Source of the DNA: Pedobacter terrae
Lineage (GTDB): Bacteria; Bacteroidota; Bacteroidia; Sphingobacteriales; Sphingobacteriaceae
Length of the DNA: 64,000 nt
Assembly: GCF_900100705.1 (NCBI RefSeq)
Contig: NZ_FNCH01000001.1
Span: 660,661 to 724,660 of the forward strand
Direction: 5' to 3'
The notes under the pieces are model-generated. The model worked only from the letters and a program-made list of their open reading frames with translations. It did no database searches and was not told where the DNA came from. Shown piece by piece: positions 1-9,422 of the stretch. Position 1 is the stretch's first letter. Every line of letters starts with the position of its first letter. The position numbers and the translations under genes are program-made.

Positions 1-359
1 GAAACATTTCCTCAAATTTATTATCAGAAATTACTGGTACTTTCGTTTTAATATTTGTGATCTTTTATTTTACCGATGCCAGTATGGGCACAAAAGAAAC
101 CGTTGCCACACCTATTGGTTTAGGCTCAATTGGTGCCATTCCGGTAGCATTTTTAGTCTGGGTAATTGGTTTGGGCTTAGGCGGCACGACCGGATATGCC
201 ATTAATCCGGCAAGAGATTTAGGGCCAAGGATTGTACATTTTTTAATCCCAATGAAGGGAAAAGGAAGCAGCGACTGGGCTTATGCCTGGGTACCCATTG
301 TTGGACCTATTATTGGATCAGTTTTGGCTGCAACTGCATTTTTATTGATTAGTAAATAA
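1..359 (+). CDS. Aquaporin/glycerol facilitator (MIP family), C-terminal part
   Basis: The gene is cut by the left edge; the frame is open from base 3 to the stop at 359. MIP channels pass water and/or glycerol across the inner membrane. The visible part holds two hydrophobic segments, then the second half-helix motif NPARDLGPR near residue 80 of the visible protein, then a last membrane helix. The Asp after NPAR is typical of glycerol-conducting members (GlpF type) rather than strict water channels; that is family knowledge. The start, the first NPA motif and any partner such as glpK lie outside the window. Confidence 0.9.
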   Translation, partial: NISSNLLSEITGTFVLIFVIFYFTDASMGTKETVATPIGLGSIGAIPVAFLVWVIGLGLGGTTGYAINPARDLGPRIVHFLIPMKGKGSSDWAYAWVPIVGPIIGSVLAATAFLLISK

Positions 360-391
360 TGATTGAAAATCGTCATCTTCACACAGGCGCA

Positions 392-431
392 ATCCCGAAA
401 GTTCGGGATATCTATCTATCTATCTATCTAT
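392..431. repeat. Hairpin followed by TATC microsatellite
   Basis: An 8-bp perfect inverted repeat with a 2-nt loop is followed directly by about five TATC units. The hairpin lies 33 bp after the aquaporin stop and could slow polymerase, but no T-run follows, so it is not called a terminator. Confidence 0.7.
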
Positions 432-507
432 TCAGATTTAGCTCTTTGGTAATCTCGGTTTCATTGTATTCCGCTATCATTGACAGCATCCATTTTGATC
501 AGTCGTC

Positions 508-529
508 ATCCGATAGCTAGCTATCGGAT
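508..529. repeat. Perfect 22-bp palindrome
   Basis: ATCCGATAGCT is followed directly by its reverse complement. The same palindrome recurs at 32294-32315 inside a larger dispersed element, and degenerate or half copies occur near 650, 3148, 21583 and 63883. Confidence 0.85.
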
Positions 530-774
530 CTCGCACATGCGGGAACCACAACGTGCCCAGCGAAGCTAATCTTAAAGTGCTACCATTACTATTATTCATA
601 AGTTTTCCTTTTCTGATGGACAATCATGATACAGCGTGGTTTCCATTATATAGCTATCGGATGACTATCCAACGGGAAGATTCATGGAAGCTGAATTCTC
701 ATTCTTATGGAGTTACACCTTAAATCGTTTCTCAAATGACCTGCAATTTAATTATGCAACTACCGAATAATAGT

Positions 775-782
775 TATCTTTG
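775..782 (+). promoter_or_regulatory. Bacteroidota -7 element
   Basis: TATCTTTG fits the TAnnTTTG consensus of the Bacteroidota primary sigma factor. It ends 38 bp before the TTG start at 821. No clear TTTG box was seen at the expected spacing. Confidence 0.55.
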
Positions 783-820
783 AAATAACATCGCGCTACT
801 ATTTACCTAACCAATCAGAA

Positions 821-1498
821 TTGCAAGCATACTTCCTTGTTGTTGATACCGAAACTTCGGGCCTGCCTAAAAATTGGACGGCACCTTATTCTAAAGAAAA
901 AAACTGGCCCTACATTGTCCAAATTGCCTGGATTATTTATGATCAATCCTACCAGGAGATTAGGCGGGAAAATCACTACATTAAAAACATCGATTTCAGC
1001 ATTGATAAGGCTGCGTTAAAAATTCATAAAATTACGCCGGAATATCTACAAAAGCATGGGGAAAACAAAGAGAAGGTGATGTTGCATTTTGCTGAAGATA
1101 TAGAAAGATACAAACCTCTGGTTATCGGGCATTTTATTGAACTTGATTACCACATGGTAAATGCTGAATTATACCGGATCGGTAAAGAAAATATATTTAA
1201 AAACCTGACTTTCTTTTGTACAATGAAAGCAAGCGCTCCTTATATAACCAATACGGTGATCAGCCATTTAAAATTGGATAAATTTTATACCATTTTGTTC
1301 AATGAAGCACCCGAAAACAGCCATAATGCTTTATCTGATACGTTAAATACGGCAAAGATTTTCTTTCATCTTTTAAAAACAGGTAAAATTAGCTTAACTT
1401 CAGTCTACCATCAGGAACACACTTTTAACATGGAGAAAGAAGAGAGAAAAGAATTTTCGTTTAAAAGAATTTTACAGGAACTTTTTAATGGAAGATAA
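821..1498 (+). CDS. 3'-5' exonuclease, DnaQ/epsilon-like (DEDD)
   Basis: 225 aa. The N-terminal VVDTETSG carries the metal-binding Asp9/Glu11 pair of the RNase H-fold exonucleases; GHFIELDYHM and HNALSDTLNT supply the later acidic and His residues. It should remove nucleotides from 3' ends; its substrate is unknown. The start is TTG: no ATG lies in frame upstream as far as about 752, and the -7 element at 775-782 rules out a start further left. Its last 11 bp overlap the next gene (ATG at 1488), so the two are very probably co-translated. Exonuclease next to a CBS/DUF294 gene is, as I recall, a recurring arrangement in several phyla. Confidence 0.85.
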   Translation: MQAYFLVVDTETSGLPKNWTAPYSKEKNWPYIVQIAWIIYDQSYQEIRRENHYIKNIDFSIDKAALKIHKITPEYLQKHGENKEKVMLHFAEDIERYKPLVIGHFIELDYHMVNAELYRIGKENIFKNLTFFCTMKASAPYITNTVISHLKLDKFYTILFNEAPENSHNALSDTLNTAKIFFHLLKTGKISLTSVYHQEHTFNMEKEERKEFSFKRILQELFNGR

Positions 1499-2939
1499 AC
1501 TAGCTGATCAAATTTATACCGCCCGTATTGGAAACATTACTTTCAGAAAAATTGTGAGTTGCAGTCCGGGCACACCAATTTTTGAAGCGGCCATTAAAAT
1601 GTCGGAGCAAAAAACCAGCTGTCTTTTTATTAAGAATGAACAGGGCGATTATCTGGGTTTTGTAACTGATATTAATTTAAGAGATAATGTAATTGCCAAG
1701 CGACTCGATTCAAATCTACCTATTGATGAGGTGATGGATACCCATATTGTGACCATAACACCGGATGCCTATGTTTACGAAGCGATATTGATGATGTTCA
1801 GTAAAAAATCGCGCTATCTGTTGGTAAACGACAAGGGAAATTATGTTGGCTTTCTGAGCAGAAACCGTCTTTTAAGCGAACAGGCTGAGTCGCCATTAGT
1901 TTTTATCCAATCAGTAAAGTCGGCTGTAAATACCAGCGATTTAAAATTAAAGTGGCAGAAAGTGCCGGGTATTGTATCGCAACTGCTCAGCAGGGGTGTA
2001 CATTCGAAAATTGTAAACGAAGTAGTTACCACTATTGCTGATACCATTTCCTTTAAAATTATTGAGGATGTTATTGCCAAATTAGGTCCGCCACCCGCAA
2101 AGTTTGTATTCATGGTTTTGGGTAGTGAAGGGAGAAAAGAACTGAGTTTAAAAACAGATCAGGACAATGCCATCATTTATGAAGATACCGATGAAGAGAA
2201 TAGAGCCGCTGTAAGGACCTATTTTCTAGACCTGGCTACCCAGGTTTCTGATAAATTAAATTTTGTGGGCTTTGTATACTGTGATGGCGATTATATGGCT
2301 ACCAATCCAAACTGGACCCATTCACTATCGCACTGGAAGTATAATTATAAAAACTGGATAGAGGAAGCGTTGCCAGAAACTGCTGTAAAATTTGCCGCAT
2401 TTTTCGATTGCAGGGCTATTTATGGCGATCTGGCTATTATGGAAAGTTTAAGGTCTTTCGTTGATGAGGAATTACAGAAACCAATAGAAAAATTCTATGT
2501 GTACCTGGCCAAAAATGCTCTACTTTATGAGCCACCCCTCACCTATTTTAGAAATATCAGAACCCAAAAAATCCACAAAAAAGAGGTGTTTGATATTAAA
2601 ACAGCCATGACCCCTATTGTAGATTTGGCAAGGGTTTATGCTTTACAGAACAGGATTTTCCAGAAAGAAAATACCGGCGAACGTTTAAAGGCTTTAAGAG
2701 AGTTGGGCGTATTTAGCGAAAATCAATTTAATGAACTTTCACAATCATACTATTATTTGATGGGTTTAAGGTTGAAACATCAGGCCAACCTTATTGTTAA
2801 AGACCAAGCCGCCCCTAATAATTTTATTGAAATTGATAGTTTAACTAAAATTGAAAAGGTAACGTTGATTGAAATCTTTAAAATAATCCTCAACTTTCAA
2901 AGCGGAATCAGAATGAAGTTTACCAATACGTTGGGGTAA
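1488..2939 (+). CDS. CBS-domain putative nucleotidyltransferase (DUF294)
   Basis: 483 aa. Two CBS domains (about residues 20-75 and 82-135) are followed by a DUF294 nucleotidyltransferase-like domain with GSEGRKELSLKTDQDNA near 212-228; Asp224 and Asp226 are the likely metal ligands. The remaining C-terminal helical part matches the DUF294 C-terminal region. CBS pairs usually bind adenine nucleotides and control the attached domain; the substrate of this family is not established. Relatives often have an extra N-terminal cyclic-nucleotide domain that is absent here. It overlaps the upstream exonuclease gene by 11 bp, which suggests shared function and translational coupling. Confidence 0.85.
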   Translation: MEDKLADQIYTARIGNITFRKIVSCSPGTPIFEAAIKMSEQKTSCLFIKNEQGDYLGFVTDINLRDNVIAKRLDSNLPIDEVMDTHIVTITPDAYVYEAILMMFSKKSRYLLVNDKGNYVGFLSRNRLLSEQAESPLVFIQSVKSAVNTSDLKLKWQKVPGIVSQLLSRGVHSKIVNEVVTTIADTISFKIIEDVIAKLGPPPAKFVFMVLGSEGRKELSLKTDQDNAIIYEDTDEENRAAVRTYFLDLATQVSDKLNFVGFVYCDGDYMATNPNWTHSLSHWKYNYKNWIEEALPETAVKFAAFFDCRAIYGDLAIMESLRSFVDEELQKPIEKFYVYLAKNALLYEPPLTYFRNIRTQKIHKKEVFDIKTAMTPIVDLARVYALQNRIFQKENTGERLKALRELGVFSENQFNELSQSYYYLMGLRLKHQANLIVKDQAAPNNFIEIDSLTKIEKVTLIEIFKIILNFQSGIRMKFTNTLG

Positions 2940-3306
2940 GTGTTGAAGGGTTAAGAGCATAGCGTTTGGCGTTTAAAGACTTACTCGCAAAGCTATCCAT
3001 CAAAGTGTCTATTATAAAGCAGCGGGAGTTCCCCTCCCATACGTCATTTCGAGCGGGGTGCAACGAAGTCGAGAACCCGAAGGCTCAGCGAAGCTAAATC
3101 TATTCCAAAGCAATTTCATCTAGACATCTCCATTCCACTACGTTTCATCCGATAGCTATTGGTTTTATTCCAGTATCTATCACGCTATCAATACCTTAAC
3201 AGAAAATACCCTGAAATAAATAACCTTCGGTGACTCGCTAAGGCTCGATTTACTACGTAGCTTTCCGCTGCGCTACAGGTCAGGGTTGACGATCCTTCTT
3301 TTAAAC
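2940..3306. other. Intergenic region between convergent units
   Basis: No gene was seen. It contains a GCGTTTGGCGTTT low-complexity seed (2957-2972), one end of a CGTCATTTCGA dispersed repeat (3042-3108) and a degenerate copy of the CCGATAGCTA palindrome near 3148. Confidence 0.6.
3042..3108. repeat. One-sided copy of CGTCATTTCGA repeat family
   Basis: It starts CGTCATTTCGAGCGGGGTGC and runs into an AGCGAAGCTAAATCTAT segment like that inside fuller copies at 28925-29037 and 59754-59845, but no matching right end was found. Confidence 0.55.
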
Positions 3307-3340
3307 AAAAAAGGTTCCGATTTGCATCGGAACCTTTTTT
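3307..3340 (-). terminator. Intrinsic terminator of the thrS-infC-rpmI-rplT operon
   Basis: A perfect inverted repeat of 14 nt (AAAAAAGGTTCCGA / TCGGAACCTTTTTT) with a 6-nt loop lies 30 bp after the rplT stop. It has T-runs on both strands, so it can also stop transcripts arriving from the left. Confidence 0.9.
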
Positions 3341-3369
3341 AAATATGATTATCGCTTAAGCGAAAATTT

Positions 3370-3714
3370 CTATTTTACTGCATCAATTACAGCTTTGAAA
3401 GCTTCTGGGTGATTCATTGCTAAATCAGCCAATACTTTACGGTTTAAACCGATTTCTTTTGAAGCTAGTTTACCGATTAATTGAGAGTAAGAAATACCGT
3501 GTTGACGTGCACCAGCGTTGATACGTTGGATCCACAAGCCGCGGAATTCTCTTTTCTTAACTTTACGGTCACGGTATGCATATTGCAAACCTTTCTCTAC
3601 TGTGTTTTTAGCAACAGTATAAACCTTACTTCTTGCTCCCCAATAACCTTTGGCTAAATTAAGGATCTTTTTTCTTCTTCTTCTCGAAGCTACTGCGTTT
3701 ACCGAACGTGGCAT
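3370..3714 (-). CDS. rplT: 50S ribosomal protein L20
   Basis: 114 aa, the normal length. The very basic N-terminus ([18 protein letters not shown]), the [21 protein letters not shown] segment in two overlapping halves and [13 protein letters not shown] are diagnostic. L20 binds 23S rRNA early in large-subunit assembly. It is the last gene of thrS-infC-rpmI-rplT, 75 bp after rpmI and followed by a strong terminator. In other bacteria L20 represses its own operon by binding the leader; no such leader structure could be recognised here. Confidence 0.98.
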   Translation of the reverse strand: MPRSVNAVASRRRRKKILNLAKGYWGARSKVYTVAKNTVEKGLQYAYRDRKVKKREFRGLWIQRINAGARQHGISYSQLIGKLASKEIGLNRKVLADLAMNHPEAFKAVIDAVK

Positions 3715-3789
3715 GTTGTTGTTGTTTTTTGGTAAGCGGCGTTCCGTTTAATCGGAAACTTAAGGCCTGATACCTGGTGAATTAATAAA

Positions 3790-3990
3790 TTACTTTCCGA
3801 TACAAAGCATACGTTTAACGTTACCCATATCAGCATCAGATACGATACTTGCTTGACCTAAGGCACGTTTACGTTTAGTACTCATCTTGGTTAAGATGTG
3901 ACTTTTGTATGCGTTGTTTCTTTTGATTTTACCTGTTCCAGTAAGCGAAAAACGCTTTTTAGCACTGGAATTGGTTTTCATTTTTGGCAT
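3790..3990 (-). CDS. rpmI: 50S ribosomal protein L35
   Basis: 66 aa. [20 protein letters not shown] and the Lys/Arg-rich body are the L35 signature. It is a small basic protein of the large ribosomal subunit. It sits 29 bp after infC and 75 bp before rplT in the usual order. Confidence 0.98.
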   Translation of the reverse strand: MPKMKTNSSAKKRFSLTGTGKIKRNNAYKSHILTKMSTKRKRALGQASIVSDADMGNVKRMLCIGK

Positions 3991-4019
3991 AACCTGTTTT
4001 TTAATTTATAAACCTATTT

Positions 4020-4589
4020 TTATTTTTTTGCTACTTTAGGCGCAACTGTAAGGAACATACGTTTACCTTCTAACTTAGGTAACAACTCTACTTTTCCTAC
4101 ATCTTCCAAAGCCTGGGCAAATTTTAACAATAAAATCTCTCCCTGCTCTTTGTAAACAATTGCTCTACCTTTAAAATGCACGTAAGCCCTAACCTTCTCA
4201 CCGTTCTCTAAAAAGCTTACTGCATGCTTTAATTTAAACTGGAAATCGTGATCGTTGGTATTAGGACCAAAACGGATCTCCTTAATTACAGTTTGTTTTG
4301 CATTAGCTTTAATTTCTTTCTGCTTTTTCTTTTGCTCATAAACAAATTTACTGTAATCAATAATTCTACAAACTGGCGGTACAGCGTTTGGAGAAATCTC
4401 TACCAAATCCAATTCCAGTTCATCAGCAAGTGCCAAAGCTTTCGCCAAAGGATAAATCCCCGGTTCAACATTATCGCCAGCCAAACGCACTTCAGGCGAT
4501 TTTATATACTGATTAATGTTATGCTCTGCTTCTTTTTTCTTAAAAGGTGGACGTGGCCCCCTGTTAAATCCTGGTCTTCCTAATGCCAA
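4020..4589 (-). CDS. infC: Translation initiation factor IF-3
   Basis: 189 aa. The N-terminal domain contains [20 protein letters not shown] and [20 protein letters not shown]; the C-terminal domain contains [15 protein letters not shown] and [11 protein letters not shown]-3 binds the 30S subunit and checks initiator tRNA and start-codon pairing. The start is TTG. The in-frame codons upstream are only AAT, AAT, ACA and CAT before a stop, and the next Met lies near the C-terminus, so no AUG start is possible. This parallels the AUU start of E. coli infC, through which IF-3 limits its own synthesis; such control here is inference. The gap to thrS is 17 bp. Confidence 0.97.
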   Translation of the reverse strand: MALGRPGFNRGPRPPFKKKEAEHNINQYIKSPEVRLAGDNVEPGIYPLAKALALADELELDLVEISPNAVPPVCRIIDYSKFVYEQKKKQKEIKANAKQTVIKEIRFGPNTNDHDFQFKLKHAVSFLENGEKVRAYVHFKGRAIVYKEQGEILLLKFAQALEDVGKVELLPKLEGKRMFLTVAPKVAKK

Positions 4590-4606
4590 ATGTGTATTAT
4601 TTTAAT

Positions 4607-6532
4607 TTAAACTGTTATTTCTTTTCTTAATAAATTATTGAACTCTTCCAAGGTCATTTCGCCTAAATCTCCCTCACCGTGTTTACGAACAGAAACTTTA
4701 CCTTCTGCCATCTCTTTATCGCCGATAATGAGCATGTACGGGATCTTTTTAACTTCCGAATCGCGTATTTTGCGGCCGATTTTCTCATCACGAAAGTCAA
4801 TCAGCCCGCGAATATCGGAATTATTTAGTTCATCTAAAACTTTTTTTGCATATTCTTCATATTTTTCTGAAATCGGAAGAATAATAAACTGTTCAGGACT
4901 TAACCATAACGGGAAGTTTCCGGCACAATGTTCGATCAAAACGGCAATAAATCTCTCTAATGAACCAAACGGCGCACGGTGAATCATTACCGGTCTGTGC
5001 TTTTGGTTATCACTACCAGTATATTCCAGTTCGAAACGCTCCGGTAAATTATAATCAACCTGAATAGTACCCAACTGCCATTTTCTACCCAAAGCATCTT
5101 TCACCATAAAATCAAGCTTAGGGCCATAAAATGCCGCTTCGCCATATTCTACAACAGTATTTAAGCCTTTTTCTGCAGCAGCTTCGATGATAGCCGTTTC
5201 TGATAATTTCCAGTTTTCATCAGAACCAATGTACTTCGATTTATTCTCCGGATCTCTTAACGAAACTTGTGCAGTATAGTTTTCAAATCCTAACGATTTA
5301 AATACATAAAGTACTAAATCGATCACCTTTTTAAACTCCTCTTTCACTTGCTCAGGCATGCAAAATAAGTGTGCATCATCTTGAGTAAAGCCGCGTACAC
5401 GGGTTAAACCATGTAATTCGCCACTTTGTTCGTAACGGTAAACGGTACCAAACTCTGCAAAACGAACCGGAAGATCTTTGTAAGAACGTGGTTTTGTTTT
5501 ATAAATTTCACAGTGGTGTGGGCAGTTCATCGGCTTTAAGAAGAACTCCTCTCCTTCCTGCGGAGTTTTAATCGGCTGGAAAGAATCTTTACCATATTTC
5601 TCCCAGTGACCTGAGGTTACATATAAATTTTTATGGCCGATATGTGGTGTTACTACTTGCTCATAACCTGCTTTAGCTTGTGCTTTAGTTAAGAAATTAA
5701 CTAAACGTTCGCGCAAAGCAGTTCCTTTTGGCAACCATAACGGTAAGCCCATCCCTACTTTTTCTGAGAAAGCAAAAAGTTCGAGCTCTTTTCCCAGTTT
5801 ACGGTGATCGCGCTTTTTTGCTTCCTCAATCATTAAAAGATATTCGGTAAGCTCGCTCGCCTTAGGGAAAGTTACACCATAAATACGGGTTAACTGTTTT
5901 TTAGTTTCATCGCCTCTCCAATAAGCACCAGCCACATTCATCAGTTTTACCGCTTTTACAAAGCCAGTATTCGGGATATGTGGACCACGGCATAAATCGG
6001 TAAATGAACCTTGAGTATAAAAAGTAATTTTACCATCCTCAAGGCCATCAATTAAATCTAATTTATACTCATCACCCTTTTCAGTAAAGTATTTTACCGC
6101 ATCAGCCTTGCTTACACTTTCGCGAACAAAAGTTTCCTTTTGTTTGGCCAGTTCGATCATTTTGGTTTCAATGGCTTTGAAATCGTCCGAAGAAAATTCG
6201 CGGTCTCCAAAGTCTACATCATAATAAAAACCAGTTTCAATTGCCGGACCGATACCAAATTTAGTACCTGGATAAAGTGCTTCTAAAGCTTCAGCCATTA
6301 AGTGAGCGGATGAATGCCAAAAAGTCGATTTTCCGGCGGTATCATTCCAGGTCAATAATTTTACTGTTGAATCAGATTCGATTGGTCTTGTTGAATCCCA
6401 AACTTCGCCATTAACCTCGGCAGCTAATACGTTACGGGCTAAACCCTCAGAAATTGACAATGCAATTTGATGGGCAGAAGTGCCCTTTTCATACTGACGG
6501 ACAGAACCGTCAGGTAAAGTAATGTTAATCAT
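4607..6532 (-). CDS. thrS: Threonyl-tRNA synthetase
   Basis: 641 aa, normal length. An N-terminal TGS domain (about 1-60) is followed by the editing domain with the [11 protein letters not shown]xxxH site and [10 protein letters not shown], the class II core with motif 2 ([19 protein letters not shown]) and motif 3 ([18 protein letters not shown]), and a C-terminal anticodon-binding domain. It charges tRNA-Thr and removes mischarged serine. It is the first gene of the operon. A -7 element lies 70 bp upstream; no T-box leader was seen. Confidence 0.98.
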   Translation of the reverse strand: MINITLPDGSVRQYEKGTSAHQIALSISEGLARNVLAAEVNGEVWDSTRPIESDSTVKLLTWNDTAGKSTFWHSSAHLMAEALEALYPGTKFGIGPAIETGFYYDVDFGDREFSSDDFKAIETKMIELAKQKETFVRESVSKADAVKYFTEKGDEYKLDLIDGLEDGKITFYTQGSFTDLCRGPHIPNTGFVKAVKLMNVAGAYWRGDETKKQLTRIYGVTFPKASELTEYLLMIEEAKKRDHRKLGKELELFAFSEKVGMGLPLWLPKGTALRERLVNFLTKAQAKAGYEQVVTPHIGHKNLYVTSGHWEKYGKDSFQPIKTPQEGEEFFLKPMNCPHHCEIYKTKPRSYKDLPVRFAEFGTVYRYEQSGELHGLTRVRGFTQDDAHLFCMPEQVKEEFKKVIDLVLYVFKSLGFENYTAQVSLRDPENKSKYIGSDENWKLSETAIIEAAAEKGLNTVVEYGEAAFYGPKLDFMVKDALGRKWQLGTIQVDYNLPERFELEYTGSDNQKHRPVMIHRAPFGSLERFIAVLIEHCAGNFPLWLSPEQFIILPISEKYEEYAKKVLDELNNSDIRGLIDFRDEKIGRKIRDSEVKKIPYMLIIGDKEMAEGKVSVRKHGEGDLGEMTLEEFNNLLRKEITV

Positions 6533-6601
6533 CTACAACTATGATTTAAATTTTAAATAAAAAAGTTTTAAAGATCACTTACAAGGTGATTTTATTTTGT
6601 A

Positions 6602-6609
6602 CAAATCTA
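6602..6609 (-). promoter_or_regulatory. -7 element of the thrS operon
   Basis: CAAATCTA on the plus strand reads TAGATTTG on the minus strand, a TAnnTTTG match. It implies a leader of about 65 nt with a small hairpin (ATCAC, 7-nt loop, GTGAT, near 6575-6591). Confidence 0.55.
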
Positions 6610-6649
6610 CGAAATTTATACTGTTATTCAGCATTTAGGCTTAAAAATC

Positions 6650-7141
6650 TTACTTAGGCTGCAACCCTACTTCCTGCAAATAAACTTGCTGTATGGCTAA
6701 TAAACTATCTGGGTATGCATTAAGTTTTTTATATTGAACATTGAGCTGCGCATAGTATTTTCCCTTTTCATCAACAGCTTTTGCCTGCAACATCTGTTTC
6801 GCTGTTTTACCATAGTCATTTATAGCCTTAAGATATTGTATTATACCTTCGTTAAATTTTGCAGCTGCCTTACTGGGTTGTAACCTTTCCATGTTCCGGA
6901 GGTTTATCTGCGAATTGTTGATGAGATGATTAGCCTTGTTTGATAAGTAAATTGAATCGGGAAAACCCTTTGCGTATACCCTCGAAGTATCTTTGAAAAC
7001 GCTGTCTGCTTCATCAATCTGCTCCATCTGCCTTAAAAAAATGGAAGTTACTTTTTCGTTATACGCATAATCATTTGCTGAATTGCAACTAAAAAACAGT
7101 ATTAAGGACAGAGAAAGCAAGGTATGTTTTAAAAAATTCAT
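6650..7141 (-). CDS. Hypothetical lipoprotein
   Basis: 163 aa. The N-terminus MNFLKHTLLSLSLILFFSC is a type II signal peptide with Cys19 as the probable lipidated residue. The rest is polar and mostly helical in character, rich in Asn, Lys and Gln, with no motif I recognise. It lies 6 bp after the acyltransferase gene and is probably co-transcribed with it. Likely periplasm-facing; function unknown. Confidence 0.75.
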   Translation of the reverse strand: MNFLKHTLLSLSLILFFSCNSANDYAYNEKVTSIFLRQMEQIDEADSVFKDTSRVYAKGFPDSIYLSNKANHLINNSQINLRNMERLQPSKAAAKFNEGIIQYLKAINDYGKTAKQMLQAKAVDEKGKYYAQLNVQYKKLNAYPDSLLAIQQVYLQEVGLQPK

Positions 7142-7147
7142 AGCCAG

Positions 7148-8260
7148 TTACTTATTGCTTAAAAATTTTTGTTTAAGGTATTTACGTAAGGGAATATCCA
7201 AAAACCTCATCACGAGATAAGAGAAAACGATTAAAAGCAATACCGAAACCGGGATAACCACCCACTGTAAGGAAGTTGATGGTTGAACATCCTCTACATA
7301 GGTTAAGAATATCCATAAAAATGGATAATGTACCATATAAAGTGGGTATGATATTTCGCCTGACAGATTACAGACCTTTTTAAACGATGGATTTAATGTT
7401 GTGCCTGCACCCAATGCGACTAAAAGTGGAAAGTAAAATATCACCAGAATCGGTTCGGTAATCCAGTTATATTTATCATTAAAAGGAACTAAAAATGCCG
7501 TGAGCAAAAGCGCGGTCATACCTAAAAAGCCAAGTTTATTTTTGATTATCCAATTTAAACGGTAAACCAGCATACCAGCTGTAAAAGAAAAAAGCACACG
7601 CGCTCCACCGTCCCAGAAATTCTGTCCACCCCAGCCACCGCCTATATTAGTGGCATTTACGGCAACATAACAAAGACATACCGCACCTATAAAAACCAAA
7701 GCCATCAATGATTTTTTGCCTAACCGATAAAGTACGAAAATGTAAAAAATATTGGCAATGTATTCCCAAAACAGCGACCAGGCCGGCGCATTTAAGCAGA
7801 ACAAATTGGTATATCGCTCTGGCATGGCTGGGTAAGGTATTAAAAAAGCGGATGATAAAAACAAAAGCAAGGTTTTTCCGAATCCATAAACTTCGTAAAG
7901 ATCGCTGTATGGATCAACCAGAAAAGTGATCAATCCTAAAACAGAACCGATAAATACCAGCGGATGCAAACGGATAAGCCTTAATTTAAAAAATTGTGTA
8001 ATTCCGATGTGCGGCGCACGGCTATCGTATGCATAAGCGATTACAAAACCCGACAAACAGAAAAAAAAGTCTACAGCAAGAAAGCCATGAGAAAGAAAAT
8101 TTTCGTTGTAATTGGTAATTACGATTTCCATAAAGTGATAGATCACCACTACAATGGCAGCTACTCCCCTTAGTCCATCTAAAATTTCGAAATGCTGTTT
8201 AGTCGCTAATAAGTTTGTCTTGTTTTCTGCTGTAATCACTTTTGCCAGGTTATATCTCAA
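7148..8260 (-). CDS. Acyltransferase family 3 membrane protein
   Basis: 370 aa. The family start FEILDGLRGVAAIVVVIYHF contains the catalytic His42, followed by LAVDFFFCLSGFVIAYAYDSR and about ten membrane helices. These enzymes transfer acyl groups (often acetyl) to sugars of surface glycans or to other envelope molecules; the substrate cannot be read from the sequence. The start is TTG: no ATG exists between the in-frame stop at about 8279 and the conserved core. The lipoprotein gene follows 6 bp downstream. Confidence 0.88.
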   Translation of the reverse strand: MRYNLAKVITAENKTNLLATKQHFEILDGLRGVAAIVVVIYHFMEIVITNYNENFLSHGFLAVDFFFCLSGFVIAYAYDSRAPHIGITQFFKLRLIRLHPLVFIGSVLGLITFLVDPYSDLYEVYGFGKTLLLFLSSAFLIPYPAMPERYTNLFCLNAPAWSLFWEYIANIFYIFVLYRLGKKSLMALVFIGAVCLCYVAVNATNIGGGWGGQNFWDGGARVLFSFTAGMLVYRLNWIIKNKLGFLGMTALLLTAFLVPFNDKYNWITEPILVIFYFPLLVALGAGTTLNPSFKKVCNLSGEISYPLYMVHYPFLWIFLTYVEDVQPSTSLQWVVIPVSVLLLIVFSYLVMRFLDIPLRKYLKQKFLSNK

Positions 8261-8330
8261 CCCAATAATAGTTATTCTTCAAGCGGATGCAAAGGCTAAA
8301 AATAACTCTTTCAAAAATGATACAAAAAAA

Positions 8331-8356
8331 GCCCTGAATGCTTACACTTTCAGGGC
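8331..8356. terminator. Bidirectional intrinsic terminator
   Basis: GCCCTGAA / TTCAGGGC form an 8-bp stem with a 10-nt loop. A seven-base A run lies on the left and TTTATTA on the right. It is placed to end the minus-strand GLPGLI transcript, before the acyltransferase gene. Confidence 0.8.
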
Positions 8357-8428
8357 TTTATTATAAGACTTCAGCAGTTAGCCTGCGGGCTGGCCGAAAG
8401 CACAAACGTCGGAAGTCTTGAGGAATGA

Positions 8429-9328
8429 TTAATTGATTCCAAATCCTCTTCCCGGACCGCCGCCACCAGGTCTGTTTTGTCTAAAACGTTTCATCATGCT
8501 CTCCATTTTAGTTTTATATTCTTCAGGCGTAATCAGTTTTGCTTTTTTAGGCGCAGTAACATCTTTAGCACTTACATTTCTATATTCAATACTTTTGGCA
8601 ATTGTGCTGTTTCCCCGTCCCTCAATAGCCAATACAATACCTTCTGTCCACATATTTGGATTTGGAGAAAAATCGAAACCTAAATCGTTGGTATACCAGA
8701 TTTTGGTTTCTTCCACCACATTTTTATCCATATCTAAAATTTTAATCGCCCTGGTCGATCTTACAATGGCCTGGTGACAGGTAAAACCTAAAATCTGTTT
8801 GGTTGAGTCTGTTTTAACTACGTCAATTTTTGGTGCCTGGGCAGGTTGTGCTTTTGTACTGTCTTTAGAATTGCCACCTCCCATTCTGAACGAAGAAATG
8901 GGGCCGGAAGTAGAAAGGGTTAACTTACCTGGCATATAATAAGTGGTATCGTTCAGGTCGAATACTTCTGTTAAGCTTTTATCAGCAAAGGTGTAATAAT
9001 ATTCGCGGTTGCCACCTGCACCACCAAAACGCATCATCATCCTGCCCATTCCTCCTCCGCCGCCGCCTGCACCGTTACTATCTTCAGTATCTTCAACCGG
9101 CATATAACTGGCGTTGGTTGCCGTAAATAATAACTCAAAATTGGTTTTGCTCGATGAAGGCATTCTGGCTTTCATCTGATCGGTTAACTGAATACCACTG
9201 GCTGAAGCCATGGCGGCAGGGTCTACCGTGTTTTCGAATTGTATAGCGCCTGAAGTTTTTTTCTTTTGGGCATTTGCCAAAGATACAATTGATAAAAATC
9301 CAAGTAAAGCGACGGTTATTTTTTTCAT
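8429..9328 (-). CDS. GLPGLI family secreted protein
   Basis: 299 aa from the ATG at 9328, chosen because MKKITVALLGFLSIVSLANA is a clean signal peptide; a longer frame upstream lacks signal character. The pattern (IQFENTV..., a Gly-rich stretch with GAGGGGGGMGRMMM, YYTFADKSLTEVFDLNDTTYY, KQILGFTCHQA, then IWYTNDLGFDFSPNP) fits the GLPGLI family of the Bacteroidota, a lineage-specific group of exported proteins of unknown function. The C-terminus is also Gly/Arg-rich. It is monocistronic, with a -7 element about 50 bp upstream and a terminator downstream. Confidence 0.8.
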   Translation of the reverse strand: MKKITVALLGFLSIVSLANAQKKKTSGAIQFENTVDPAAMASASGIQLTDQMKARMPSSSKTNFELLFTATNASYMPVEDTEDSNGAGGGGGGMGRMMMRFGGAGGNREYYYTFADKSLTEVFDLNDTTYYMPGKLTLSTSGPISSFRMGGGNSKDSTKAQPAQAPKIDVVKTDSTKQILGFTCHQAIVRSTRAIKILDMDKNVVEETKIWYTNDLGFDFSPNPNMWTEGIVLAIEGRGNSTIAKSIEYRNVSAKDVTAPKKAKLITPEEYKTKMESMMKRFRQNRPGGGGPGRGFGIN

Positions 9329-9376
9329 TATGATTTTGTTTTGTGAGTTGGATACAAAAGCCTTAAAAAGGTTTAA

Positions 9377-9384
9377 CAAAGATA
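9377..9384 (-). promoter_or_regulatory. -7 element of the GLPGLI gene
   Basis: CAAAGATA on plus reads TATCTTTG on minus. It lies 49 bp upstream of the ATG at 9328, and the first copy of the 265-bp repeat begins about 40 bp further upstream. Confidence 0.5.
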
Positions 9385-9422
9385 TTTTAGATTGTAACGT
9401 AATCTTGTTAAATTGTGTTAAA

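Larger units (their letters stand above)
360..820. other. Repeat-rich intergenic region
   Basis: No gene was seen. It holds a short hairpin (ATCCCGAA, 2-nt loop, TTCGGGAT, 392-409), a TATC tetranucleotide run of about five copies (410-431), a perfect 22-bp palindrome at 508-529 and a half copy of that palindrome near 650-664. Confidence 0.7.

Noticed and set aside
6540..6602. T-box or other riboswitch in the thrS leader
   Set aside because: The leader is short and only a 5-bp hairpin is visible; none of the T-box elements was found.
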